Notes under the pieces: generated by a model
The model's input: the letters and a program-made list of their open reading frames with translations, nothing else
Databases searched by the model: none
What the model was told of the DNA's origin: nothing
Made by a program: the position numbers and the translations under genes
Origin: UBA7374 sp049890275
GTDB lineage: Bacteria; Verrucomicrobiota; Verrucomicrobiia; Opitutales; Coraliomargaritaceae
DNA: 64,000 nt
Reading direction: 5' to 3'
Assembly (NCBI GenBank): GCA_049890275.1
Contig: JBMHBT010000011.1
Coordinates: 1-64,000, forward strand
Shown: in pieces, positions 28,306 to 36,348 of the stretch
Layout: each line of letters opens with the position of its first letter
Numbering within the stretch: the first letter of the stretch is position 1

Positions 28306-29049
28306 CTATGGCTCGTCAGTATCGAGAGAGAGGGTGCTGACACGCAGCCGGTTTGAATCGATTGGCTCCCTGCGGATCATTAAAAGCATTCTGCCTTCCG
28401 GATTAATGCGCAGCTTTTTAGAGTAAGCTAGGTTTCTGTTCTCCGAATCGGCATCAAACATCTGAACCGGCACATAAAGATCCTCAAAATCACCGAGATT
28501 CAGGTCGTAATTTTGATTCGGTGCCAGATGTACATCGGTTGAACCAAACACGATCTCCAGAGCGGAATCGGTCAAGTTAACGAGCCGCATGCTAGCTTCC
28601 TCCAACTCCTTCCACTCCTGACAAGAAGCCTTGAGTGAAGCACTGCCTTCTTCACCTTTATCCTGCTCGTGCAAGACAACCAAGGCATGCCTCCAAGAGG
28701 TGGATAGAGAGACCGATGCAGAGGGATCGGTGAATTCTAAAATTTCCGGCGATTCTTTTGCAAAGAAATCAATCTGAGTCGAGCCACGGTAGCGCTGAGG
28801 CGTTGAGAATTTTCCTGCGTCGAGCACTACTTCACTCCATTTCTTGCTGTTCAGGAAATAAAAATTGGCCGGTTTTTTTTCTTCCATTACCGGCTCGGTT
28901 GGAGACAAGCGCTTGTACACAAGCCTTGGTTTGATTGTGTAAAAGGTAAGCTTACAACTTGTCTCCGAATCTTCTCTGGCACTCAAACCCTGGCCGGCAA
29001 AAAGAAGACAAGAAGCGAAAAAGATTCTGTGTATGAAAGAGAAATTCAT
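28306..29049 (-). CDS. Secreted protein of unknown function, paralogue of the next gene
   Basis: A 247-residue protein with a signal peptide (FFASCLLFAGQGLSA). It begins with a beta-rich part (LTFYTIKPRLVYKRL) and has a conserved C-terminal block: MRLVNLTDSALEIVF, LYVPVQMF, NLAYSKKLRINPEGRMLLMI. The same block in the same order occurs in the protein at 29065-29817 (VRLYNLGDKPIIYKS, HYLPVQIA, LAYSSKLSVNQDSRMLLLA), so the two are paralogues. It is the last gene of a three-gene operon after the large prepilin-like protein, 15 bp after its neighbour. No known domain recognised; a role with the prepilin-like protein in the envelope is inferred from the operon. Confidence 0.6.
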   Translation of the reverse strand: MNFSFIHRIFFASCLLFAGQGLSAREDSETSCKLTFYTIKPRLVYKRLSPTEPVMEEKKPANFYFLNSKKWSEVVLDAGKFSTPQRYRGSTQIDFFAKESPEILEFTDPSASVSLSTSWRHALVVLHEQDKGEEGSASLKASCQEWKELEEASMRLVNLTDSALEIVFGSTDVHLAPNQNYDLNLGDFEDLYVPVQMFDADSENRNLAYSKKLRINPEGRMLLMIRREPIDSNRLRVSTLSLDTDEP

Positions 29050-29064
29050 CAGAACAAAAAAAGA

Positions 29065-29817
29065 CTACAATTCAGGAATGACAAGGGTGCGCATCAACCA
29101 ATTCGGTGAAGTTTTGTCCGGATGATACGCCAGCAATAACATTCGCGAATCCTGATTGACGGATAACTTACTGGAGTACGCTAATTGCGCCTGACCTTCA
29201 TGCTCTGACGCTATCTGCACGGGAAGGTAATGACCTTCTAGGTTTTTGATACTGAATTGATCGTGGGTGCCCGGTTTCACCATTTGTTGACGATCCATTG
29301 ATTTATAGATGATCGGCTTATCCCCCAAATTGTAAAGACGGACCGTACCGGAAACTAAATTAGCGGCAGAACGATCGACCGGCAGCGCACCCATATTCCC
29401 ACTGCTGCCCGGCATCAAGAGAACCAGAACTTCTTTCCAGACCGGAGGAAATTGAACGGTAAAAATCGGTTTTGGCTGATTGGTCTCCGAGGGTATACTG
29501 GTATAAAAACTGACCGGCAAAGGCCCGCTGTATTTGTAAGATCGGGATATGCGACCTTTTGTTACCGAGATCGATTCCCAACCAGATCCGCTTTGGTAGT
29601 AAAGCTCCGGTAAATTCGGGTTTACCTTTGCAGCAGAATTTTCCCCCAGCATGGTAAATACGCGCCGCGATTTCCAGGCGTAGAAAGAAAACTCCGCCTG
29701 CACCAGAGCGGGCTCACTGCTCGCCTGCGCTTGAGCCACTGCAGAGAGCGGAAACAGCTGGCTCAACAATGCGAGAAAAAGGACCTGTACGGTGGTTCTA
29801 TGAAAGAAAGTGAACAT
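29065..29817 (-). CDS. Secreted protein of unknown function, paralogue of the following gene
   Basis: A 250-residue protein with a signal peptide (VLFLALLSQLFPLSAVAQA). The mature part is beta-rich: AEFSFYAWKSRRVFTML, WESISVTKGRISRSYKYSGP, VWKEVLVLLMPGS, then the C-terminal VRLYNLGDKPIIYKS ... LAYSSKLSVNQDSRMLLLAYHPD shared with the gene at 28306. It follows the 1203-residue prepilin-like gene by 15 bp on the same strand, so they form an operon. Companion genes of about this size are seen beside such prepilin-like proteins in Verrucomicrobiota (recollection, not verified). Function unknown. Confidence 0.6.
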   Translation of the reverse strand: MFTFFHRTTVQVLFLALLSQLFPLSAVAQAQASSEPALVQAEFSFYAWKSRRVFTMLGENSAAKVNPNLPELYYQSGSGWESISVTKGRISRSYKYSGPLPVSFYTSIPSETNQPKPIFTVQFPPVWKEVLVLLMPGSSGNMGALPVDRSAANLVSGTVRLYNLGDKPIIYKSMDRQQMVKPGTHDQFSIKNLEGHYLPVQIASEHEGQAQLAYSSKLSVNQDSRMLLLAYHPDKTSPNWLMRTLVIPEL

Positions 29818-29832
29818 AAAAGTAGCCCCTTG

Positions 29833-32800
29833 TTAATTATATAGATCATCCGTCGTCAACCAGCGCACGCTGACGACATGACAGCGTCTACCCCACAAAC
29901 GATTGTCTTCATCGGTTAATTCATCCGGCAATACATCGGGCTGATCTGCCTCAGAAACGTATTCTGGCATCCTCTGAATGACGGCCTCACACCAGGCTTT
30001 TGAACTGATTTCTCCGGAAATTGGATCCCGTACATCTCCATAGGAACGGATCAGGAATGTATCCGATCGGGCACTGAGAACAGAACCAAGGCGTGCTAAC
30101 AGGTCAGCCTGACTGAGATAAGTTGTAATATTGCGCGAAAGATAGTCGTCTGCATGTAACTCCTCACGCGGGGCACGCGTCTGCGATTCCATCAAGCGGG
30201 GAAAATCCATGCTATCGTTGAGCTCACTGTTATCAATCGCGGCCTGCAAGGCGCCCTTTAGTTGCATCTCTTTCTCCACTCCCTGAAGTTTAGCATTTGC
30301 ACTGCGGTTGATAAATTCTGCCAAACTAAGGAAAGGTCGGTCTGCTTCTGAACCTTGTGCAGACATACGTTTGCGAATTTCAGTAACAATTTCCTCCGCT
30401 AACTGGTCGATCTCCACCAGATTAAGACGGCGAAAACCGGTGTAGCTGTTTGGCGTCGTATTGGTATCTCCAGTGAAAAAAGCAGAACCCAAAGGCTCTA
30501 TCATTCGCTGTAAGTTAGCTTCCATAGAAACGCCACCCTCTCTTGAATTCCCTACATTCATGAAGCTAGCAAGAATCGCCTTCCAAGCTTCTTTGGAAGT
30601 AGAATTTATGTTGAAGGCACCATCGAGAATGAGATGCGCGGCTGCGTTATTGTATCCGTCATCCGTGAAATCGGTACTCGTGGGTTTGCCATGAAGCAGC
30701 ATACGCGAATTCGCGTGCGGAAAACGATCAACCACATCTCCCTGATCAAAATCAATTGCAGAAAAGAAGTACTTATCCCAGAGGGCTTCGTTGAGTAAGT
30801 AAGAATAGTCGTAATGAACACCACGTCGGTAAACTCGATTCCAGTCCGGACTGGGGAACTTTTGTCGCCAACTCAGGTAGCGGTCCGATACGCCGTCCCG
30901 ATTGCCGTCCGATCCGGAAGGAATCTTACCGTTAGCGAGCGAATTGCCGATTGCATATGTCGGTTGGATATTACCACCAAAGTAAAATTCATCAAAATAG
31001 AACCGATCTAGCATGTCGTCTAAAAATTCACCATCCGGCTTACGATCAACGATGGCACCCAGATCGAAATCGAAGTTGCGCGAGGGGTTGGCATGCATCA
31101 GTTGCCCGATAGAAGTCAGCGGAGCATCCTCTGTAGGCAAATCAAAGAGAATCACTTGATTGCCGCCCGTATTATCGGCGACTCCAAAATAAGGGGAATC
31201 AAAACCGTTGACCGGATAATCGTCACTGTGCTTCAAACAACCTCCCAGGTAATTCGGGTTGTTGGCAAACCCGCCCAAGAATTGATCGCTTTGAGAATTG
31301 GGTCCGGGCCAGTCATAAGGCGAGCGCATACTGAGATTCGCGGCAGGATTGTAATGAGCCAACCAGGGAATCTTTTGCGTTGTTCCGGCAACCTCTTCAG
31401 CGAACTGTGCCGTATCTAGATAGTTCTGGTTGAGGCGCAGGCTGTGATCAAAACCAAAAATAGGTGTGCTTTCATCCGTTTGAAGCGGAGATGTATCCCC
31501 CTCGGAACGTAACGTAAAAAAACGATCACTATGCGGACGAGGATTGAATTGTGTCCCCAAGCCCCAAGCACCCAGTCGATAAATCACTTTAAACGGTTCT
31601 GTGATTACAGTACCAGATCCTTCAGAACGTGAGCCCAGACCAAAGACGAGGTGTATATCGTTCGAATGATAACCCTGTATTTGTAAGTCAGGCAGATTGC
31701 TCAGGGGATTCCCCCCCGGAACCGCTTCTAGATCAGCCACACTGAAACGACTGTTGGGTACATCAATGTAGAAACCACTCCCGCCGCGGTCACCTTCTTC
31801 CAGCATATTTTCACCCGAGTTTCGATCCAACTCAACCAATCCCTCGGAAGGCGAAAACACACGAGTGGCTCCCGGAGGGAAAGTATAACCCGCAATGCCA
31901 TAAGTCAGGTAACGTGGCTCATGTCCCCGATTGTTCATTCCAATAGGCAGTCCATTTGGATGGCCGCTAAATGTTGTTAATGCTGTGATGGTGCTGCCCG
32001 AAGCTGGCGAGGAATACGGAGGATCGACAAAGTTATCAAAATTGTAGGCAAAAACGTGAAAGCCGGGATCTCGGTTGTCCCCACCATAGTTGGATGTCGG
32101 GCCATGTAATACCTGAAAATACGTATCCGGCATATTCAAACTATAAGGGTACGGATTGTTCATTACCAGATGCGGCAGGATAACAAAACGAATGCCAATC
32201 GTCCCATCCGAGTACTCCGTCCAGTAGGCATGATAGTACACTTTAACCTGTGTAATGATCGGCATCACACCGTACTGCTTGTCTTTGTGAGGCTGGAAAT
32301 TAATGACTCCACCAGTTGGCTCGGTATTTGCATACGAGCGGATTTGATCCCAGAAGGGACCACCCGGATCGTCACGACTGGTGACCCGGGCCTTGCGGTT
32401 GCGGTCCCTCCGAGCTAACTGACCAAAAATTTGCTCTCCCTGCAAATTATCGTTCGAAACCTTGGGATGGAATTCATGGCTGAGGTCTTTTTTCAGACCC
32501 CCCTCAGCGACATTAGCGATCACTCCCTGACTGTGCAGACTCAAGGCATGATAGTTATTTTTAACTGAATCCAATAGAAGAGTTTCCCCTGCCCCTAAAA
32601 AGGCTGCATCACCAAAAGTACTCATTTTGGAGATTTCATTTAAACCGATACCGGAGCCGCGTTCAAAAGCGAGCAAGCCTTGAATCGCTTCCAAGCCATT
32701 ACGCTGTGGTGCAATTAACTTCAGGGTATTCGCTTCTTTGTTCGAAAGGTTTTCGTAATTCTCTTCATGACGATCGGCGATGATTTTCGCTTTCTGCCCC

Positions 32801-33444
32801 TCGTCAGAAACCCACCAGGCCATCCCCCCATCACTGTCAATCGATTCAACCGGAGCGACGACGAAATTCTCCACCACAGCCGAACCAGCGGATCCCTGAA
32901 GATCGCCCGGACCAACAAGAAGAGCATAGTCAGCAGCATTTGCTCTTGGTATTGCCCCGGTGGCATCGACTCCGGATGCAGACAGGGGATCGTCGCTGAC
33001 AGGGTCCAAGTCCAACCCTCCAGAAAGTAACCACTCTGGACTGGGGGCTTCCCCACCAATACCCAACTGTTGACCATACGTATCCGAATCTTTGTCAGCA
33101 TCCCAAACACCTAACCAGTACTGGCTGCCTGTTTGTATGGTGCCTCCATCACTAACTGGACCGCCCTGTAGGCTACCGGAAAGAGCGGTTACCCGCTGGT
33201 CTTGCCCGGCATACTGTTGCAATTTACCCAGAGCCACCTGCATACTGAGGAGTGCGTTTTGACGGGCTTTGAGGACATCCACCTGCCGTACTGATGCTTC
33301 TGAACCAACCCGCACCAGTGAGGTCAAGGAGAGCAGCAGAAGCATGACAAAAGACATCAGGCTCAACGCAACGATGAGCGCAAAACCTCGGTTACTTTTG
33401 CGGTTTAATTGGAACGAACTAGGAAAGTCCATCAAAGGCTTCAT
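29833..33444 (-). CDS. Very large prepilin-like secreted protein (Verru_Chthon cassette protein A-like)
   Basis: A 1203-residue protein. After a basic leader the sequence NRGFALIVALSLMSFVMLLLLSLTSLVRV gives a type IV prepilin-like processing and anchor segment, with the G/F cleavage point. A helical stretch (LKARQNALLSMQVALGKLQQYAGQDQRVTAL) follows, as in minor pseudopilins of the GspK/PilX type. The rest is long and largely beta-structured with no catalytic motif seen; near residue 210 is MAWWVSDEGQKAK and near the end SDTFLIRSYGDVRDP and VVSVRWL, shared with the frameshifted gene at 1842-4902. It is the first gene of an operon with two secreted paralogues, and its control region holds a TTGCA/TGCAA palindrome. 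Proteins of this class are typical of Verrucomicrobiota; export by a type II/IV-like machine is inferred. Confidence 0.72.
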   Translation of the reverse strand: MKPLMDFPSSFQLNRKSNRGFALIVALSLMSFVMLLLLSLTSLVRVGSEASVRQVDVLKARQNALLSMQVALGKLQQYAGQDQRVTALSGSLQGGPVSDGGTIQTGSQYWLGVWDADKDSDTYGQQLGIGGEAPSPEWLLSGGLDLDPVSDDPLSASGVDATGAIPRANAADYALLVGPGDLQGSAGSAVVENFVVAPVESIDSDGGMAWWVSDEGQKAKIIADRHEENYENLSNKEANTLKLIAPQRNGLEAIQGLLAFERGSGIGLNEISKMSTFGDAAFLGAGETLLLDSVKNNYHALSLHSQGVIANVAEGGLKKDLSHEFHPKVSNDNLQGEQIFGQLARRDRNRKARVTSRDDPGGPFWDQIRSYANTEPTGGVINFQPHKDKQYGVMPIITQVKVYYHAYWTEYSDGTIGIRFVILPHLVMNNPYPYSLNMPDTYFQVLHGPTSNYGGDNRDPGFHVFAYNFDNFVDPPYSSPASGSTITALTTFSGHPNGLPIGMNNRGHEPRYLTYGIAGYTFPPGATRVFSPSEGLVELDRNSGENMLEEGDRGGSGFYIDVPNSRFSVADLEAVPGGNPLSNLPDLQIQGYHSNDIHLVFGLGSRSEGSGTVITEPFKVIYRLGAWGLGTQFNPRPHSDRFFTLRSEGDTSPLQTDESTPIFGFDHSLRLNQNYLDTAQFAEEVAGTTQKIPWLAHYNPAANLSMRSPYDWPGPNSQSDQFLGGFANNPNYLGGCLKHSDDYPVNGFDSPYFGVADNTGGNQVILFDLPTEDAPLTSIGQLMHANPSRNFDFDLGAIVDRKPDGEFLDDMLDRFYFDEFYFGGNIQPTYAIGNSLANGKIPSGSDGNRDGVSDRYLSWRQKFPSPDWNRVYRRGVHYDYSYLLNEALWDKYFFSAIDFDQGDVVDRFPHANSRMLLHGKPTSTDFTDDGYNNAAAHLILDGAFNINSTSKEAWKAILASFMNVGNSREGGVSMEANLQRMIEPLGSAFFTGDTNTTPNSYTGFRRLNLVEIDQLAEEIVTEIRKRMSAQGSEADRPFLSLAEFINRSANAKLQGVEKEMQLKGALQAAIDNSELNDSMDFPRLMESQTRAPREELHADDYLSRNITTYLSQADLLARLGSVLSARSDTFLIRSYGDVRDPISGEISSKAWCEAVIQRMPEYVSEADQPDVLPDELTDEDNRLWGRRCHVVSVRWLTTDDLYN

Positions 33445-33897
33445 TGGTACTCGTGTAACACAAACAAACGATTGCTAAAAACTAAATGAAACACAGCCAA
33501 AACAGGCAGGAAGAATCATGAAGTGGGGAGAAATAGGTAACATTAGTTATATACGTACACAGACTTGGCGCTTTCGCAAACACAAAGTTGCAAATTAGTG
33601 CAATTTATTCCTTACAGCGCTCATAGTCGCTCTCCAAAGTGGCTAGAACAAAGTGTTTCCGTTACTCGATTTTTTTCTCTCAGCGCTTCTTCTTAGCCAA
33701 TGTAAAAACAATGCTGAACGAAGGCGCACTACACTCCGTTTTGGTTTACATGTTGTTGCGCTACAGCAAGGTCCATAACGGAAGCTTTAGAGTCACATAC
33801 TGACTAAAAAGGCAAAACATGGAGGATCCAATAGTTGGCGCGCAGTCACTTGGAAGTTAGTTCGAAGAATTTAGCGACCATTACGCTGAGTACAACC
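33445..33897. other. 453-bp intergenic control region
   Basis: No gene is supported. The half near 33444 is AT-rich and carries the palindrome at 33588-33603. The half next to the LacI gene's 3' end has no clear terminator hairpin. Confidence 0.5.
33588..33603. promoter_or_regulatory. Putative LacI-family operator
   Basis: TTGCAAATTAGTGCAA has 5-bp inverted arms (TTGCA/TGCAA) around a six-base centre, 144 bp before the prepilin-like gene. It matches the arms of the palindrome at 26706-26719. Confidence 0.42.
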
Positions 33898-34950
33898 TCA
33901 GGAAATCCCGATGACTGTGTCGCCCTCGCGCAACTTACAACCTAGTAGGTTGTGCTGAGGCGGGCCAAAGCGCTTTTTCAGCAGTTCCTTGAGGCGCTTG
34001 GTGGCAGCGTAACCAATATCCCGATAAGGGATCTCAATGGTACTGAGGCTGGACATACCCGGAGGGGGATTGATGCCATCAAAGCCTGTTACCGATACGT
34101 CTTCAGGAACTCGTATACCTCGCTTCTTCAAAGCACTAACTAAGTCATAGGCCTGGTGATCCGCCGCACAAACAATGGCCGTAACACCGTCCCGAACACG
34201 CTCCGCTGCGAGGTCAAAGCTATCCTCAAGAGAGACGATGTTTCGCGGGTGGGCATTGATCATGTCGCGATACTCTATCTTCAAGCCCAGCTGGGTCATC
34301 TTTTCAAAATAGGCCCCGGTTCTGCGGAGCGACCAACTGGCCTCGATTTTGTAGGGCTTTGTATAAAAGGCGATGCGACGATGACCCAGTTCATAGAGCC
34401 GGTTTACTGTCAATGCAATGCCCTGGTAGTGGTTGACATCAACACAGTCGAGGGCACCGGCACCACGCTGTTCAACCAATGAAACACAGGGATACTTGAG
34501 GAGTAGAGCATCGACTACAGCCTTCGGAAATGGATAGAGAAGCAGTAAACCGGACCAAGAAGAACCTGCAGAGCGAAACAATTCAAGGTAGGGGGAAGCA
34601 TCAATCGTGCTGACCGAAGGGTCGACAAAATGAACGGTCAGATCCAAGCCCTCTACTTGACTGCACTCAGAGATGCCCTTCAGCAGTAAACGACCCGGGC
34701 TTTCATAGTCGGTCCGATAGTATTCTTCTTCCTCCGTACACACTAACACTCCAACTCCGGGGCGCTTTTTTGTCGGGCGAGAGTTATTGACCCGCGCAAC
34801 ACGATGCCGATAGCCCATTTTTGAAGCAATTTCAAAGACCCGGGCACGGGTTTCCGGGTTGATACCCGGATGGTTGGTGAAGCAGCGCGAAACTGTCGCC
34901 TTCGATATATCCAACGCCTCGGCGATCGCCTGCTGATTCACTTGTTTCAT
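33898..34950 (-). CDS. LacI-family transcriptional regulator
   Basis: A 350-residue regulator. The N-terminal helix-turn-helix reads QQAIAEALDISKATVSRCFTN, followed by HPGINPETRARVFEIASKMGYRHR, the hinge helix region. Residues about 60-340 are the periplasmic-binding-like sugar domain (GVGVLVCTEEEEYY, VDVNHYQGIALTVNRLYELGHRRIAFYT, VSVTGFDGI, STIEIPYRDIGYAATKRLKELL). The ligand is not known. It lies in the sugar locus, divergent from the glycosidase at 35056, and is the obvious candidate to bind the TTGCA/TGCAA sites. The 105-bp gap to 35056 holds TTGACA at 35020-35025 and ATGCAAA words that may serve both promoters. Confidence 0.9.
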   Translation of the reverse strand: MKQVNQQAIAEALDISKATVSRCFTNHPGINPETRARVFEIASKMGYRHRVARVNNSRPTKKRPGVGVLVCTEEEEYYRTDYESPGRLLLKGISECSQVEGLDLTVHFVDPSVSTIDASPYLELFRSAGSSWSGLLLLYPFPKAVVDALLLKYPCVSLVEQRGAGALDCVDVNHYQGIALTVNRLYELGHRRIAFYTKPYKIEASWSLRRTGAYFEKMTQLGLKIEYRDMINAHPRNIVSLEDSFDLAAERVRDGVTAIVCAADHQAYDLVSALKKRGIRVPEDVSVTGFDGINPPPGMSSLSTIEIPYRDIGYAATKRLKELLKKRFGPPQHNLLGCKLREGDTVIGIS

Positions 34951-35019
34951 CTGTAAACAAATTAAAAACTAAAAATACGTAGAATTGCAGAGATCAAGGC
35001 AAACATTAAGTCATTGCTT

Positions 35020-35050
35020 CTTGACACAATTAATGCAAAAGTATGCAAAT
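35020..35050 (+). promoter_or_regulatory. Putative promoter with ATGCAAA repeats before the glycosidase gene
   Basis: TTGACA at 35020-35025 is followed by an AT-rich stretch with two ATGCAAA words (about 35033-35039 and 35043-35049). The second lies where a -10 element would be expected. The ATGCAAA words resemble half-sites of the TTGCA/TGCAA operator. Assignment is by eye. Confidence 0.35.
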
Positions 35051-35055
35051 AAATT

Positions 35056-36339
35056 ATGCGAACTACCCTATTTGCACTTTCGCTGGTATTGATTATGACC
35101 GCATGCCAAGCAAAAACAGACTCAGTTGTCATAGTCCAAGAAGGACTGAAAAACTTTCGACTCGAAGTTGAAGGAAAGTCTTATTTTGCCAATGGAGTCG
35201 GTGGATCAGAAAATCTGGAATTACTGAAGAAGTTGGGCGGCAATACAATACGAACTTGGGGCATAGATCAATTAGATTCCAAAATCGATGGTATGCCCCT
35301 ACTCGATTACGCTCACAAACTGGGCCTTAAAGTAGTTGCGGGCATCTGGGTCGAGCATGAACGGCATGGCTTTGATTACACGGACCGAGCGCAAGTGAAA
35401 GAACAGCGCAAAAATATCCGTGCCGCAGTTGAAAAATATAAAAAACACCCAGCGATCTTACTATGGGGCCTCGGCAACGAAATGGAAGGCCCAGCAAATA
35501 AAGAAGAAAACAAGCTGGTCTTAAGGGAAGTCAATGAACTGGCAAAAATTGTAAAAAAGGAAGACCCGGATCATCCGGTAATGACTGTCATCGCCGGTTT
35601 GGGAAGCAGTAAAGCAGCCCAAATCGAAAAATACTGCCCGGAAATTGACCTTCTCGGCATCAATGCCTACGCGGGAGCCAAAACTGTCGCAGCCGAACTG
35701 GCTGCCCAAGGATGGAAGAAACCCTTCATGCTAACTGAATTTGGCCCATTTGGTCATTGGGAAGTGAGAAAAACCTCTTGGGGCGCTCCGATTGAACCCA
35801 ATAGTCAAGAGAAAGCAGATAGTTATTTAGCGGCACATGAGCGCGCGGTAGAGGAAGGCAAAGGACAATGTCTGGGCACATTTGCTTTCTATTGGGGAGA
35901 AAAACAGGAATGCACAGCGACCTGGTTTGGCATGTTTTTATCTACCGGTGAACGTCTTGGCACCGTCGATGCCATGAGTTATGCATGGAGTGGAAACTTT
36001 CCCAAAAACCGGTCTCCGCAGCTGCATTCGCTTGAATCAACCGCTGCTTTAGAACGAATTGCGCCTCAATCAAAGCAGACCGCACGCGTCGTCGCTGATG
36101 ATCCAGATGGAGACAAGCTCCGTTACGAGTGGGTGGTTGTCGCTGAAAGTACGGACCAAAAAATCGGTGGAGACCGGGAAAGCCGACCACCCTCTTTTCC
36201 CGAGCTCATTCAATCGCAAAACGAAAATAAAGTTTCCTTTACCGCTCCTACAAAAAGTGGGGCGTATCGACTCTTTGTCTATGTAACCGACAACAATAAA
36301 AACGCGGCCACTGCCAATTTCCCCTTTTACGTCAATTAA
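35056..36339 (+). CDS. Lipoprotein glycoside hydrolase, GH2/GH5-like TIM barrel
   Basis: A 427-residue lipoprotein: FALSLVLIMTACQAK has a lipobox with Cys17. A barrel follows with GVGGSENLELLKKLGGNTIRTWGID, HPAILLWGLGNEMEGP (acid/base Glu) and KPFMLTEFGPFG (nucleophile Glu), the clan GH-A pattern found in GH2 catalytic domains and GH5. The GH2 beta-sandwich domains are absent; instead residues about 325-427 form an Ig/PKD-like domain (VVADDPDGDKLRYEWVV ... YRLFVYVTDNNKNAATANF). It is probably anchored in the outer or inner membrane and cuts a polysaccharide or oligosaccharide; the bond is not readable. Divergent from the LacI gene and followed 9 bp later by the 1170-residue gene. Confidence 0.78.
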   Translation: MRTTLFALSLVLIMTACQAKTDSVVIVQEGLKNFRLEVEGKSYFANGVGGSENLELLKKLGGNTIRTWGIDQLDSKIDGMPLLDYAHKLGLKVVAGIWVEHERHGFDYTDRAQVKEQRKNIRAAVEKYKKHPAILLWGLGNEMEGPANKEENKLVLREVNELAKIVKKEDPDHPVMTVIAGLGSSKAAQIEKYCPEIDLLGINAYAGAKTVAAELAAQGWKKPFMLTEFGPFGHWEVRKTSWGAPIEPNSQEKADSYLAAHERAVEEGKGQCLGTFAFYWGEKQECTATWFGMFLSTGERLGTVDAMSYAWSGNFPKNRSPQLHSLESTAALERIAPQSKQTARVVADDPDGDKLRYEWVVVAESTDQKIGGDRESRPPSFPELIQSQNENKVSFTAPTKSGAYRLFVYVTDNNKNAATANFPFYVN

Positions 36340-36348
36340 CCTGCAACC

